The notes under the pieces: model-generated
Told to the model about the DNA's origin: nothing
What the model saw: only the letters and a program-made list of their open reading frames with translations
Database searches by the model: none
Shown here: piece by piece, positions 22,912 to 34,146 of the stretch
Numbering within the stretch: position 1 is the stretch's first letter
Layout of the letters: the number at the start of each line of letters is the position of its first letter
Source of the DNA: Sialis fuliginosa
Lineage: Eukaryota > Arthropoda > Insecta > Megaloptera > Sialidae
NCBI GenBank assembly: GCA_961205875.1
Contig: OY540811.1
Coordinates: 16,361,248 to 16,425,247, forward strand
Length of the DNA stretch: 64,000 nt
Direction: 5' to 3'
Translations under genes and position numbers: made by a program

Positions 22912-25430
22912 TTTTAAAGTAAAGCTGAAAATATTACAGAGCACAGAGACGTGTCAACATAAAATGCAATAAGGTAGTAAATGTGATGCAAAAGGAAATG
23001 CGTTTATTATTTTTATTTTTCTTTATACATTTCACGGTTAGAGTACCTTTGTTGTTTTTTCCTTGAGGTTGGTATTTGTACTTTCTTTATTATTAGATTC
23101 CAACACGTAAAATTTCTGTGTGTGGCCTTTTAATTTTTTATTTATGCATTAAATTATTTCTGTTTTTTTGTTTTGATGATCATTTTTAACGTAGAATATT
23201 ACTACTTGATAAAATAGCATTTTTTATCATATTAAGTAATTTTGATAATATTGTCATTTCTTTAATTTTTGTTTTATTATACTCAAATTTAAAATTAAAC
23301 GTATTTTTAGTCAAAACTATGAATTTTAACTATAAGTTATTTATATTTAATAAAGGGTAGTATTTAAGCGCGCAATATTTTATATATATTTTGAGCATTA
23401 AATATATTGTATTTGAGCAATACCATTTTTCGTTTTGAGCATTAAAATTTTGTTTTGCACAGTAATATTTGCGTTAATTATTATTGTATAATTTAATTTT
23501 CTTTAATTTTATAACTTTTAATTTTTGGGGGAACGTTCCATTACCCCCCCCCCCTAATTAAAATAAGGTTAACCTGAATAATATGCCGTTACCGACGTCA
23601 CAACTATCAAATATCACGTATTGATGTGTTAGAATATACCTAACCTAACGAAAACTAACCAACTCAAAACTAATCAACTCGATTTCGCCCCAATAGATTA
23701 CCTTAACCTGTATGCTTTATAAAATATTATATAAATACATGATATTACTCATTTAGTACAAATCTCACCAACCCAATACTCATTTTGCCATTTTAAGGAG
23801 CAATTTTTTTTCTATGTGTCATTTTATTTCTTTAATGAACAAAAAGTCTTTTCTTAACGCTAGTTTATATTAACTATTGCTCAATCACATAAAATACTAT
23901 TCAATATTGTTTACAAATACTATAATAGTTTATTTAATGTTCTTCACTATTTCTCAATTCATATAAAATAGTGCGCGTTTAATTTGTTCCTTTTAATAAA
24001 TATAATAGAACAATTTAAATTCAAAGATCAAAAAAAAAATTAATATCTAAACGTAAAGCTATATGTTATACATATATCTGTTAATACAAAATATAAAATT
24101 ATAAATTATAATCGAATGCTAATTTATATATGACAAAATTCATTGACATATCAATAATTCATTCATATTAAATATTTCTTGGAATTATGTAAACATATAC
24201 TAATTTCAATAATTTGAATATTAATAAAGTAATTTTAATCAAATATTTACATTAGTAAATAATTCTTAACGGTACAGAAAATCATCAAAAAATAATTGGT
24301 TCTAAATATTTAAACTCTATTTTCCTTTCAGGAACATTCTGTGTGCTCAGTAATTTGTGTTTATTTTGACATTTCAAATACGTTCTTAATTAAATATTCA
24401 TTTGAAGAAAATCAGAGTCGGTTTAAACGTTTGTGTACATTTTTAGAACGTTTAACTGATATTTTTTATAAGCACATAAAATAAATGCTATTTATTTTAG
24501 ATTTATTCATAAAATGCTTCATTATGATTTTGTGAAATAAGTTAAAATATCTCTAACAATGTTGATTGTACATGTAATAGAATTCAAATGGTAAAATATG
24601 TACTTATCTAAAATTTGAAAGTCTCAATACATATCAATATTTTATAATTTTACCCTCGGCCTCGCCCGTGTGTATTTAAATACATTTATAATTATAATTC
24701 TTACCTTACATTCAGAAATGATTTTGTGAAGGGTGTAGGTAGTTTTCTCTTTGATAATAATATTAATTCTTTATTTTGCCTGGAGCGAAACTCGAGGAAC
24801 AAAATGAAAATGAAATTAGATAAAATAACTGTGTAGAAGAGATAAATGATAAAAGAGGAGAAAATACTGCACTTAATTTAACTTGAAATACATTTTTAAT
24901 AATCTTGAAAGGTTTTCCTTTCATCCAATATTTATTTACTTTGTTTATCTTTTTTCCACTCACGGTGTATGCATGATACTTATTCTACCTTTTGAATTTA
25001 TATAATTTATGTAACGAAACTAAAATGCTATATATTTTTGTATGAAATTAAGCACCAATTGTCGGAATATAAGTTAAATATGATAAATTAGGAAAATAAA
25101 TATCTTAGGCTGTCGCTACTGCGGATATATATTTTCATTAAAGTACTATTTTCTTTTATTTTAAATTTATTCTGACAGAGAGAAAAATTTTATGTAAAGT
25201 GAGGAAAATTAAAATTTATTTTTTGTTTGAAATTTTATATAACATAAATAACTCAGACCAACAAATTTTAACATTTTTAAAGATGTTTAAGATCTTATAA
25301 CTGGTTTTATTTAATTCAGATAAGCTGATTTGTTACATTTTTTTTTATTTAGGAGACGAACATTAGTATAAAACATCAAAAATTATTAAAACAACAAAAG
25401 TCCTGTTAATCTGTGGTTAACATCGCGTGC
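22912..25430. other. AT-rich sequence with poly-C run
   Basis: About 2.5 kb, very AT-rich. An 11-base C run at 23,544-23,554 stands out. No coding or mobile-element termini are recognised. Confidence 0.4.
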
Positions 25431-25439
25431 ACAAATTCC

Positions 25440-25515
25440 AGTACTTTAAAGTCAGGTGCGAGTCCAGCCTCGCATACAAGTGTTTCGTACCGTACAGTTT
25501 TTCAATTTATTAAAT
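25440..25515. repeat. Possible tRNA-derived SINE fragment
   Basis: TCAGGTGCGAGTCCAGCCTC resembles a T-arm/B-box (GGTTCGAGTCC type) and is followed by AAGTGTTTCGTACCG and a TTTTTCAATTTATT tail. A similar tail (GTGTTCCGTACCG, then TTTTTTTCAATTTATTCAAC) occurs at about 55,757-55,803, arguing for a dispersed repeat. The A-box is not convincing. Confidence 0.3.
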
Positions 25516-25629
25516 ACTAGATAACATAATGATTACTTATTTCAAATCTTTATAGCAAGTAAATTTATATTAGAAAAGTTAAAAACGACAATAAAATATG
25601 TATTTGTATATAGTTCATCTATTAGAACA

Positions 25630-25745
25630 CAGAATTCCTCAAATCGTTAGCTTTCATTTGATACTCCATGCACTTGCCGGGAGTGAATTTAAAAGAAATA
25701 TTAATCCATTTGCCCCTCCCCCTTAAAAAGTGCCCAAAACTTTGT
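25630..25745. repeat. Dispersed repeat fragment, copy 1
   Basis: Shares TTAGCTTTCATTTGATACTCCA-type sequence, then a GCCGGGA / GCCAGGA block and an AATCCATTTGCCC / AACCCATTTACC block, with 36,966-37,040. It ends shortly before the long-TIR element. The family is not identified. Confidence 0.45.
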
Positions 25746-25765
25746 AGGTATGTATGTAGATTATA

Positions 25766-26512
25766 TGTATATACATATGTTACGGGTAAAGCCCGCGATG
25801 TGTACAAAGTCGACACTGCCCGGGCAATGTTAACATTGCACATCGCTGCCGGGCAAAGTTCGCAGAACTTTAAGCGGACACTGTCGACAATGCTAAACTG
25901 ATATTAATTATCAAATAAAATTACTTTGTACAAGTTTTAAAATATATTAATTATAGTACAGGCAACGAAGGGATTTAAATAGAACAAATTCGGAGTGGAA
26001 TGAAATTTGGTACCCATATAGTATACATAATAGTACGTCTGTACACAAAAGTCCCCATCCATAGGCCTTGTGGAAAAAAAATTACAGCCGTTTGAAATTT
26101 AATTTAGTTTTTATTGAATAACTTCAAGACAAATAAAGATACCGAGACGTGCCTTACATTAAAATTTTCAAAAATATTTGCTTTACAACTTTATTTCAAA
26201 ATTTTCTCCAACGTATCTACATAGATTGCTGAAAAATCGCCGTGAATCTGAAAACTAAGTGCGTTTAATCAAAAAAATATGTTTAAATGGATTTTTAAGA
26301 TCTTAAAACTGATAATCGAGACAAATGTCCTCTATAAAAGTTGTAGAGAATAAAATTTTACAATTTTTTTTGTAAGGTACAGCATTCGATGTGTAAATTT
26401 TTGTTAGATATTTCTATTTTAAAAAGTCAAAAAAACAAATTTTAATTTATAAAATCGTATAAATAGCATGCTATGAAAATTAGCATTACATAAGAAAATA
26501 ACATATTGGTAT
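25766..26512 (+). repeat. Left inverted arm of the 6.7-kb element
   Basis: Mirror of 31,743-32,500. The outer 140 bp is GC-richer, with GGGTAAAGCCCGCG, CGACACTGCCCGGGCAATGT and CACATCGCTGCCGGGCAAAG words. These near-repeated CCGGGCAA units (two within 50 bp) may be protein-binding sub-terminal repeats. The inner boundary is at AACATATTGG (26,512). Confidence 0.8.
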
Positions 26513-27397
26513 AGAAAATTAATGAAAATAAAAGTAATTAATAATTCCAATACTTCAAATAAGACTTTTAATAACATATTATGATAACAATGTACTGAGG
26601 TGTAATTTGTAGCCCCTAGATTTATTATTATTGTATGTTTTAATAGTTTTAAATATAAATCTTCAAGACATTTTATTTTATCTTCAAAATACGGATATTA
26701 GATAAGAACAAAATCAGAGTATCATAAAAATTTGCACATATGTAGTACTTATATTACATTAGACATGTGCAAAAGTCCTCATAAATTGGGGATATGGAAA
26801 AAAAATTATAGCTGTTTTAATTTTGATATGATAAATTACTATGTATCATATTTTCACTTATAATTAACCGTTTTTTACTTGGACATTTACATATTGTGTA
26901 TCTTTGTATAGCATGTACATTATGAACAATTGAATTATGATCATTTTGATAGAAAATTTTGATTTTTAAATCAAACGGTTGTTAAGATATAAATTTATTT
27001 GTTTAATTCGATTTTATAAAAGTATATTTTGTTATGTATTTTATACCTGTTTACAGATACGCTTATAACATTTCTTTCGGGGTATCAATTAATGGGGATT
27101 TTCAAACAAGCGTAGTAGATACATTAGTGAGTGCATCTGAAAAAGTCCCCATACATTGAAGCCATAGGACAAAAGTTACAGCTGTTTTATAATTACGGTG
27201 TGGTAAATTGATATCTATGTAATGTGTTAAATTATGTAAATTATGTAATTATGGGTGATTCTCTCAAAAATTGAAACTGAATTTTATTCCTATTTGATCA
27301 ATGTTATCGTTCTTATTGAAAGTAGTAACCATTTTTTTTAATTTCCCATCGAGACTCTCCATAAAATATTCTTAGGTTTTTTTTTTAAATATGATGT

Positions 27398-30300
27398 ATG
27401 AGTTTTAATTTGTTTTTTTAGTTTTAACTTGTTTTTAAAAAGGGAAGGAGCACGCGAAGGTCTTTAAGTGCGTGATGCTCTTAAAGATAATAGTGTAAGC
27501 TACATTTAAAAAAAAACTGGAGTCTCCTCGATCGCACCAAGCTGAGATATTAACTATTCAATTTACTTCTTTGTTAGCGTATGAGTTTTAATTTGTTTTT
27601 TTAGTTTTAACTTGTTTTAAAAAAGGGAAGGAGCACGCGAAGGTCTTTAAGTGCGTGATGCTCTTAAAGATAATAGTGTAAGCTACATTTTAAAAAAAAA
27701 CTGGAGTCTCTTCGATCGCGCCAAGCTGAGATATTAACTATTCAATTTACTTCTTTGTTAGCGTATGAGTTTTAATTTGTTTTTTTTTTAGTTTTAACTT
27801 GTTTTAAAAAGGGAAGGAGCACGCGAAGGTCTTTAAGTGCGTGATGCTCTTAAAGATAATAGTGTAAGCTACATTTAAAAAAAAACTGGAGTCTCTTCGA
27901 TCGCGCCAAGCTGAGATATTAACTATTCAATTTACTTCTTTGTTAGCGTATGAGTTTTAATTTGTTTTTTTAGTTTTAACTTGTTTTTAAAAAGGGAAGG
28001 AGCACGCGAAGGTCTTTAAGTGCGTGATGCTCTTAAAGATAATAGTGTAAGCTACATTTAAAAAAAAAACTGGAGTCTCTTCGATCGCGCCAAGCTGAGA
28101 TATTAACTATTCAATTTACTTCTTTGTTAGCGTATGAGTTTTAATTTGTTTTTTTAGTTTTAACTTGTTTTTAAAAAGGGAAGGAGCACGCGAAGGTCTT
28201 TAAGTGCGTGATGCTCTTAAAGATAATAGTGTAAGCTACATTTAAAAAAAACTGGAGTCTCTTCGATCGCGCCAAGCTGAGATATTAACTATTCAATTTA
28301 CTTCATTGTTAGCGTATGAGTTTTAATTTGTTTTTTTAGTTTTAACTTGTTTTTAAAAAGGGAAGGAGCACGCGAAAGTCTTTAAGTGCGTGATGCTCTT
28401 AAAGATAATAGTGTAAGCTACATTTTAAAAAAAAAACTGGAGTCTCTTCGATCGCGCCAAGCTGAGATATTAACTATTCAATTTACTTCTTTGTTAGCGT
28501 ATGAGTTTTAATTTGTTTTTTTTTAGTTTTAACTTGTTTTTAAAAAGGGAAGGAGCACGCGAAGGTCTTTAAGTGCGTGATGCTCTTAAAGATAATAGTG
28601 TAAGCTACATTTAAAAAAAACTGGAGTCTCTTCGATCGCGCCAAGCTGAGATATTAACTATTCAATTTACTTCTTTGTTAGCGTATGAGTTTTAATTTGT
28701 TTTTTTAGTTTTAACTTGTTTTTAAAAAGGGAAGGAGCACGCGAAGGTCTTTAAGTGCGTGATGCTCTTAAAGATAATAGTGTAAGCTACATTTAAAAAA
28801 AAACTGGAGTCTCTTCGATCGCGCCAAGCTGAGATATTAACTATTCAATTTACTTCTTTGTTAGCGTATGAGTTTTAATTTGTTTTTTTTTTAGTTTTAA
28901 CTTGTTTTAAAAAGGGAAGGAGCACGCGAAGGTCTTTAAGTGCGTGATGCTCTTAAAGATAATAGTGTAAGCTACATTTTAAAAAAAAACTGGAGTCTCT
29001 TCGATCGCGCCAAGCTGAGATATTAACTATTCAATTTACTTCTTTGTTAGCGTATGAGTTTTAATTTGTTTTTTTAGTTTTAACTTGTTTTTAAAAAGGG
29101 AAGGAGCACGCGAAGGTCTTTAAGTGCGTGATGCTCTTAAAGATAATAGTGTAAGCTACATTTAAAAAAAACTGGAGTCTCTTCGATCGCGCCAAGCTGA
29201 GATATTAACTATTCAATTTACTTCTTTGTTAGCGTATGAGTTTTAATTTGTTTTTTTAGTTTTAACTTGTTTTTAAAAAGGGAAGGAGCACGCGAAGGTC
29301 TTTAAGTGCGTGATGCTCTTAAAGATAATAGTGTAAGCTACATTTAAAAAAAAAACTGGAGTCTCTTCGATCGCGCCAAGCTGAGATATTAACTATTCAA
29401 TTTACTTCTTTGTTAGCGTATGAGTTTTAATTTGTTTTTTTTTAGTTTTAACTTGTTTTAAAAAGGGAAGGAGCACGCGAAGGTCTTTAAGTGCGTGATG
29501 CTCTTAAAGATAATAGTGTAAGCTACATTTAAAAAAAAACTGGAGTCTCTTCGATCGCGCCAAGCTGAGATATTAACTATTCAATTTACTTCATTGTTAG
29601 CGTATGAGTTTTAATTTGTTTTTTTAGTTTTAACTTGTTTTTAAAAAGGGAAGGAGCACGCGAAGGTCTTTAAGTGCGTGATGCTCTTAAAGATAATAGT
29701 GTAAGCTACATTTAAAAAAAAAACTGGAGTCTCTTCGATCGCGCCAAGCTGAGATATTAACTATTCAATTTACTTCTTTGTTAGCGTATGAGTTTTAATT
29801 TGTTTTTTTAGTTTTAACTTGTTTTTAAAAAGGGAAGGAGCACGCGAAGGTCTTTAAGTGCGTGATGCTCTTAAAGATAATAGTGTAAGCTACATTAAAA
29901 AAAAACTGGAGTCTCTTCGATCGCGCCAAGCTGAGATATTAACTATTCAATTTACTTCTTTGTTAGCGTATGAGTTTTAATTTGTTTTTTTTTTAGTTTT
30001 AACTTGTTTTAAAAAGGGAAGGAGCACGCGAAGGTCTTTAAGTGCGTGATGCTCTTAAAGATAATAGTGTAAGCTACATTTTAAAAAAAAACTGGAGTCT
30101 CTTCGATCGCGCCAAGCTGAGATATTAACTATTCAATTTACTTCTTTGTTAGCGTATGAGTTTTAATTTGTTTTTTTAGTTTTAACTTGTTTTTAAAAAG
30201 GGAAGGAGCACGCGAAGGTCTTTAAGTGCGTGATGCTCTTAAAGATAATAGTGTAAGCTACATTTAAAAAAAAACTGGAGTCTCTTCGATCGCGCCAAGC

Positions 30301-30977
30301 TGAGATATTAACTATTCAATTTACTTCTTTGTTAGCGTATGAGTTTTAATTTGTTTTTTTAGTTTTAACTTGTTTTTAAAAAGGGAAGGAGCACGCGAAG
30401 GTCTTTAAGTGCGTGATGCTCTTAAAGATAATAGTGTAAGCTACATTTAAAAAAAAAAACTGGAGTCTCTTCGATCGCGCCAAGCTGAGATATTAACTAT
30501 TCAATTTACTTCTTTGTTAGCGTATGAGTTTTAATTTGTTTTTTTAGTTTTAACTTGTTTTTAAAAAGGGAAGGAGCACGCGAAGGTCTTTAAGTGCGTG
30601 ATGCTCTTAAAGATAATAGTGTAAGCTACATTTTAAAAAAAACTGGAGTCTCTTCGATCGCGCCAAGCTGAGATATTAACTATTCAATTTACTTCTTTGT
30701 TAGCGTATGAGTTTTAATTTGTTTTTTTTTAGTTTTAACTTGTTTTAAAAAGGGAAGGAGCACGCGAAGGTCTTTAAGTGCGTGATGCTCTTAAAGATAA
30801 TAGTGTAAGCTACATTTTAAAAAAAACTGGAGTCTCTTCGATCGCGCCAAGCTGAGATATTAACTATTCAATTTACTTCTTTGTTAGCGTATGAGTTTTT
30901 ATTTGTTTTTTTAGTTTTAACTTGTTTTTAAAAAGGGAAGTAGCACGCGAAGGTCTTTAAGTGCGTGATGCTCTTAA
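27398..30977 (+). repeat. Tandem satellite array, period about 184 bp, 19 full copies plus one partial
   Basis: Copy starts (at ATGAGTTTTAATTTG) lie near 27,398, 27,581, 27,765, 27,950, 28,134, 28,318, 28,501, 28,685, 28,868, 29,053, 29,237, 29,419, 29,603, 29,787, 29,970, 30,155, 30,338, 30,523, 30,706 and 30,891 (partial). Units differ mainly in T- and A-run lengths. Each carries a GC-richer core with CTTTAAG-N11-CTTAAAG (a 7-bp perfect stem) and GAGCACGCG facing CGTGATGCTC, then TCTTCGATCGCGCCAAGCTG. The edge copies are the most diverged (CTCCTCGATCGCACC in copy 1; GAAGTAGCACGCG in the last), as expected for unequal exchange. There is no open frame; the array is non-coding. Confidence 0.95.
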
Positions 30978-31053
30978 CCCTTAATTGCATCTTGTTAACA
31001 TTCGTGAACAATGTTTTCAGAGGTATCTATTAGCAAAAATGTACAATATTTTT

Positions 31054-31742
31054 TAGCCTTTGCGATTCTGGCGCCCCAGGCGAGATTTCTTTTGACTCCC
31101 CCCCCCCCTTTCCACCGCCACAGTGACGATCATTAAAAATTATCCGCACAAAAAAAAAAAAAGCGTGAGAAAATTATCTTGTTATTAATTCATTAGTGTA
31201 ATATAATAATATAATATAACATATAATTGATAAATAATATATAATATAACTAAAATTATATAAAAGATTTCTTCCTGGCTTTCATATCTGCAAAATTATC
31301 GATTGCTGTCTCAAAATTGAGGTTTGCTACAACCTTATTTTCAATTGAAAGAATAGCCAAATTATTCAACCTATCTTCTATCATAGCCGATTGCAAATAA
31401 GTTTTTATGAAATATTTTAATTTACTAAAACTTCTTTCACCACTAGCTACACTAACCGGAATTGTTACAAGAATTAGCAAAGCCACCCACAGATTTGGCA
31501 CTGTGCTTTTCAAGTTTTGTAAAAAAATGTTTAATAAATAATTTATTTTTGATATTAAGCATTTTATTAAGTAAAATGAATTATTTTGCAGAAAAAATCA
31601 AAACTATTATTCAAAAAATATACATAGCTTAAATTTGGCGCCCTAGAACAGAACATAGAAAAAAAGTTTAAAATAATTGGCGCCCCCACGAAATTAGCGC
31701 CCCAGGCTGTCGCCTGGGTCGCCTGGCCGTTCGGCCGGCCCT
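31054..31742 (-). mobile_element. Deleted hAT transposon remnant
   Basis: The right border, read on the minus strand from 31,742, begins CAGGGCCGGCCGAACGGCCA, followed by CCAGGCGAC and GGGGCGC words. This is a terminal form common in insect hAT elements. Between the borders only the transposase C-terminus survives (31,256-31,513). The left side shows another GGCGCCCCAGGCGAG block at about 31,071. The inner edge coincides exactly with the start of the right arm of the long-TIR element, so the hAT inserted in or next to that arm. No 8-bp duplication could be matched. Confidence 0.65.
31256..31513 (-). pseudogene. hAT transposase C-terminal dimerisation domain, fragment
   Basis: An 85-codon open frame. 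Residues about 19-55 (IPVSVASGERSFSKLKYFIK, then YLQSAMIEDRLNNLAILSIE) match the classic hAT C-terminal dimerisation signature (P-V-x-x-A-S-x-E-R-x-F-S-x-L-K ... L...R..L..L..L..I). It is followed by a short tail ending in KARKKSF, typical of the ZMYM/TTF-type hAT transposases of insects. Full-length proteins have 600 residues or more; the BED/TTF zinc finger and catalytic DDE core are absent upstream, so this is a relic. The frame itself is uninterrupted. Confidence 0.88.
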
Positions 31743-32500
31743 GCCAATATGTTATTTTCTTATGTAATGCTAATTTTCATAGCATGCTATTTATACGATT
31801 TTATAAATTAAAATTTGTTTTTTTGACTTTTTAAAATAGAAATATCTAACAAAAATTTACACATCGAATGCTGTACCTTACAAAAAAAATTGTAAAATTT
31901 TATTCTCTACAACTTTTATAGAGGACATTTGTCTCGATTATCAGTTTTAAGATCTTAAAAATCCATTTAAACATATTTTTTTGATTAAACGCACTTAGTT
32001 TTCAGATTCACGGCGATTTTTCAGCAATCTATGTAGATACGTTGGAGAAAATTTTGAAATAAAGTTGTAAAGCAAATATTTTTGAAAATTTTAATGTAAG
32101 GCACGTCTCGGTATCTTTATTTGTCTTGAAGTTATTCAATAAAAACTAAATTAAATTTCAAACGGCTGTAATTTTTTTTCCACAAGGCCTATGGATGGGG
32201 ACTTTTGTGTACAGACGTACTATTATGTATACTATATGGGTACCAAATTTCATTCCACTCCGAATTTGTTCCAAAAACAGGGCAATTTTTCCCTTCATTG
32301 CCTGTACTATTATAATAAATCAACGAAAATTAATCATAGTTGAACATCATAAATCATAACACGCCGCTTAAACCGGGTCAAGTCCGTTAATTAACCATGT
32401 CTGCGAACTTTGTCCAGCAGCGATGTGCAATACTGACATTGTCCAGACAGTGTCGATTCTGCAAACCCCGCGGGCTTTGCCCATAACATATGATATACAC
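31743..32500 (-). repeat. Right inverted arm of the 6.7-kb element
   Basis: Reverse complement of 25,766-26,512. A short segment around 32,275-32,300 (AACAGGGCAATTTTTCCC) has no counterpart in the left arm, and the outer region diverges by substitutions. The GC-rich outer edge is at 32,380-32,490. Confidence 0.8.
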
Positions 32501-33360
32501 TGAATTATTTCCTTGGCTAAATCCTGAATATCAAATAATAAAACTGAACATAATGGACTAAATTGGTATCAAGGTTCAAAAGTTAATACCAAACACCAAA
32601 AATATATAAACAACAATGGAATACTATCTTGCATAATGCAAACAACGAGAACTTTATATTTTATAATTTTTGTTTGTTTTTATATCAACATATTTTCAGT
32701 AGACAATCACTCGTAATTTGATTTTATACCTATCTTTCATTTTTCTTCTTGAGACTGCTTATAATCTTTGTTTAATTGAGTTAATCTTTTTTGCTTCTAA
32801 AACGATCAAGTACGGTCTTTAGTATCATTTTGTACAAAGTCAAGAAACAAACAAAATTAATTACAATGTTTGTTTTTCATTTATTTTTATATACAAAAAC
32901 CGATAATTATATACTACTCTCTTTACAGATTTTTTTTATATTTAGACGATATCTGATAACTTTGTTTGTAAAGAAAAAATGAAATAATCAAATTACAAAA
33001 AGGTATTGAACTTTAAAACTCTACACAGGACAAATTGTTTTATAAAAGTGTTTGATATCGACTGCATTTTATACATCTTTGTTGGCATCAAAATAAAACA
33101 ACTAAGTATGTATAAAATCAATAACGTTAGAATAGTGCATTGATATTATTCAATTCACAATATAAACTCTGTGTTTTTTTCACGAAGCAATCAATTATTT
33201 AAAAAAAAATAAAAAGTAAACATTTTAGTATTTAATAATCTATAGCATTCTGTAGATGCATTAATTCTTTCGTGACACTCAAAGAGAATACATTTTTTAC
33301 ATAATAAAATCTACCTGACTCTAATTAAAAAAAAAATCAGAAATAATTATTAAAGTTAAT
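32501..33360. other. AT-rich sequence, nothing recognised
   Basis: No repeat borders or coding signal were seen. The short frames, such as the 63-codon one at 32,791-32,982, have AT-driven composition. Confidence 0.4.
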
Positions 33361-33363
33361 TAT

Positions 33364-33590
33364 ACAAGCCTTGAGGCTTCCGCGGTGATCTTGGTTTCTG
33401 GGTGTAAGCCGATTAGGTTGTGTTATCGGCCATCGTTTTGTCACATATTGCAATGGACATAATTCAGGGCTCTTCTAAAAATAAAGCACTTTTAGAAGAG
33501 CCCTGAAGATGTCCATTGCAATGTGTGAAGAAACGTTGGCCGATAACACGACCAAATCGATGCGGCTTATACCCAGAATCCTAGATCCAT
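33364..33590. mobile_element. Self-complementary hairpin element with 13-bp TSD (copy 2)
   Basis: Arms 33,383-33,477 and 33,490-33,588 are near-perfect reverse complements around a loop of about 10 bp. The flanks TAAAGTTAATTAT (33,351-33,363) and TAAAGTAAATTAT (33,591-33,603) match at 12 of 13 positions and are read as the target duplication. The right arm contains CTGAAGATGTCC, a self-complementary CATTGCAATG, then GAAACGTTGGCCGATA. The family is the same as 12,490-12,708, and copy 2 is the better preserved. It encodes no protein. Confidence 0.75.
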
Positions 33591-33649
33591 TAAAGTAAAT
33601 TATCAGTAGGAATAGGGGTTTTTTGATGAATTTAAATAAAATTATATAT

Positions 33650-33705
33650 GTCAAAGATGTAACAGATATTATATATATGTATAAAATATATATATGTATG
33701 TATAA
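33650..33705. repeat. AT-rich TATATG-type microsatellite
   Basis: Imperfect TATATATGTA units over about 55 bp. Confidence 0.6.
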
Positions 33706-33891
33706 AAAGAAACACATTTTTTCCATTACTACTGATGTTGACTCCAGTCTAGTGTCTGAAAATTAACGCTTTATTCAATGTATAAATTGATAAAATCTTG
33801 AATTATTGGAAATAAATAACTTTAGTTCGTATTACATAAACGATACTTATCATTTTACATTGTTTCGAAATAATTTGATGATTACAATATG

Positions 33892-33909
33892 CAGGTTGAG
33901 AATCGCTGA
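33892..33909 (-). repeat. Solo hAT-like terminal sequence
   Basis: Read on the minus strand the segment is CAGCGATTCTCAACCTGC, very close to the CAGTGGTTCTCAACC start of Charlie-type hAT elements. No partner end is found nearby, so it is probably an eroded end. Confidence 0.4.
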
Positions 33910-34146
33910 TCTAAAAGCAATTTTACTGCATAACACAAAATAAAATTATTAAATCACAAAACAAATTTAATTAATTAAACTTGAAGTAGGTAGGTACGTA
34001 TAATTGAATTAACAAATTTAAATCGTCATTATCATGTTTATGGCATTATTGTAAAAGAAGAATGCGATAAAAATAATAGGAAACTCTTTGATGAAGCAGA
34101 CAGTTGCAGCTCAAAAACTTTTCATACAAGCTTTATACTTTACCGT

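Larger units (their letters stand above)
25766..32500. mobile_element. 6.7-kb long-inverted-repeat element carrying a satellite array
   Basis: The left arm 25,766-26,512 (about 747 bp) and the right arm 31,743-32,500 (about 758 bp) are reverse complements. The inner ~530 bp (25,980-26,512 against 31,743-32,272) is nearly identical, and the outer ~200 bp is more diverged, with indels. The outer edges read CATATGTTACGGGTAAAGCC and, on the other strand, CATATGTTATGGGCAAAGCC. The interior holds two further diverged direct copies of an arm motif (CAAAAGTCCCCAT...TTACAGC-type at 26,047, 26,771 and 27,142), the 184-bp tandem array and a hAT remnant. No transposase of its own is visible. The architecture recalls fold-back (FB-like) elements, but a segmental palindrome is an alternative. 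Confidence 0.72.

Noticed and set aside
25440..25515. A tRNA gene
   Set aside because: Only a B-box-like word is present. The acceptor and anticodon stems cannot be formed, so at most it is a SINE fragment.
27398..30977. CRISPR-like array
   Set aside because: The units are contiguous ~184-bp repeats without unique spacers, in a eukaryotic context. It is a satellite.
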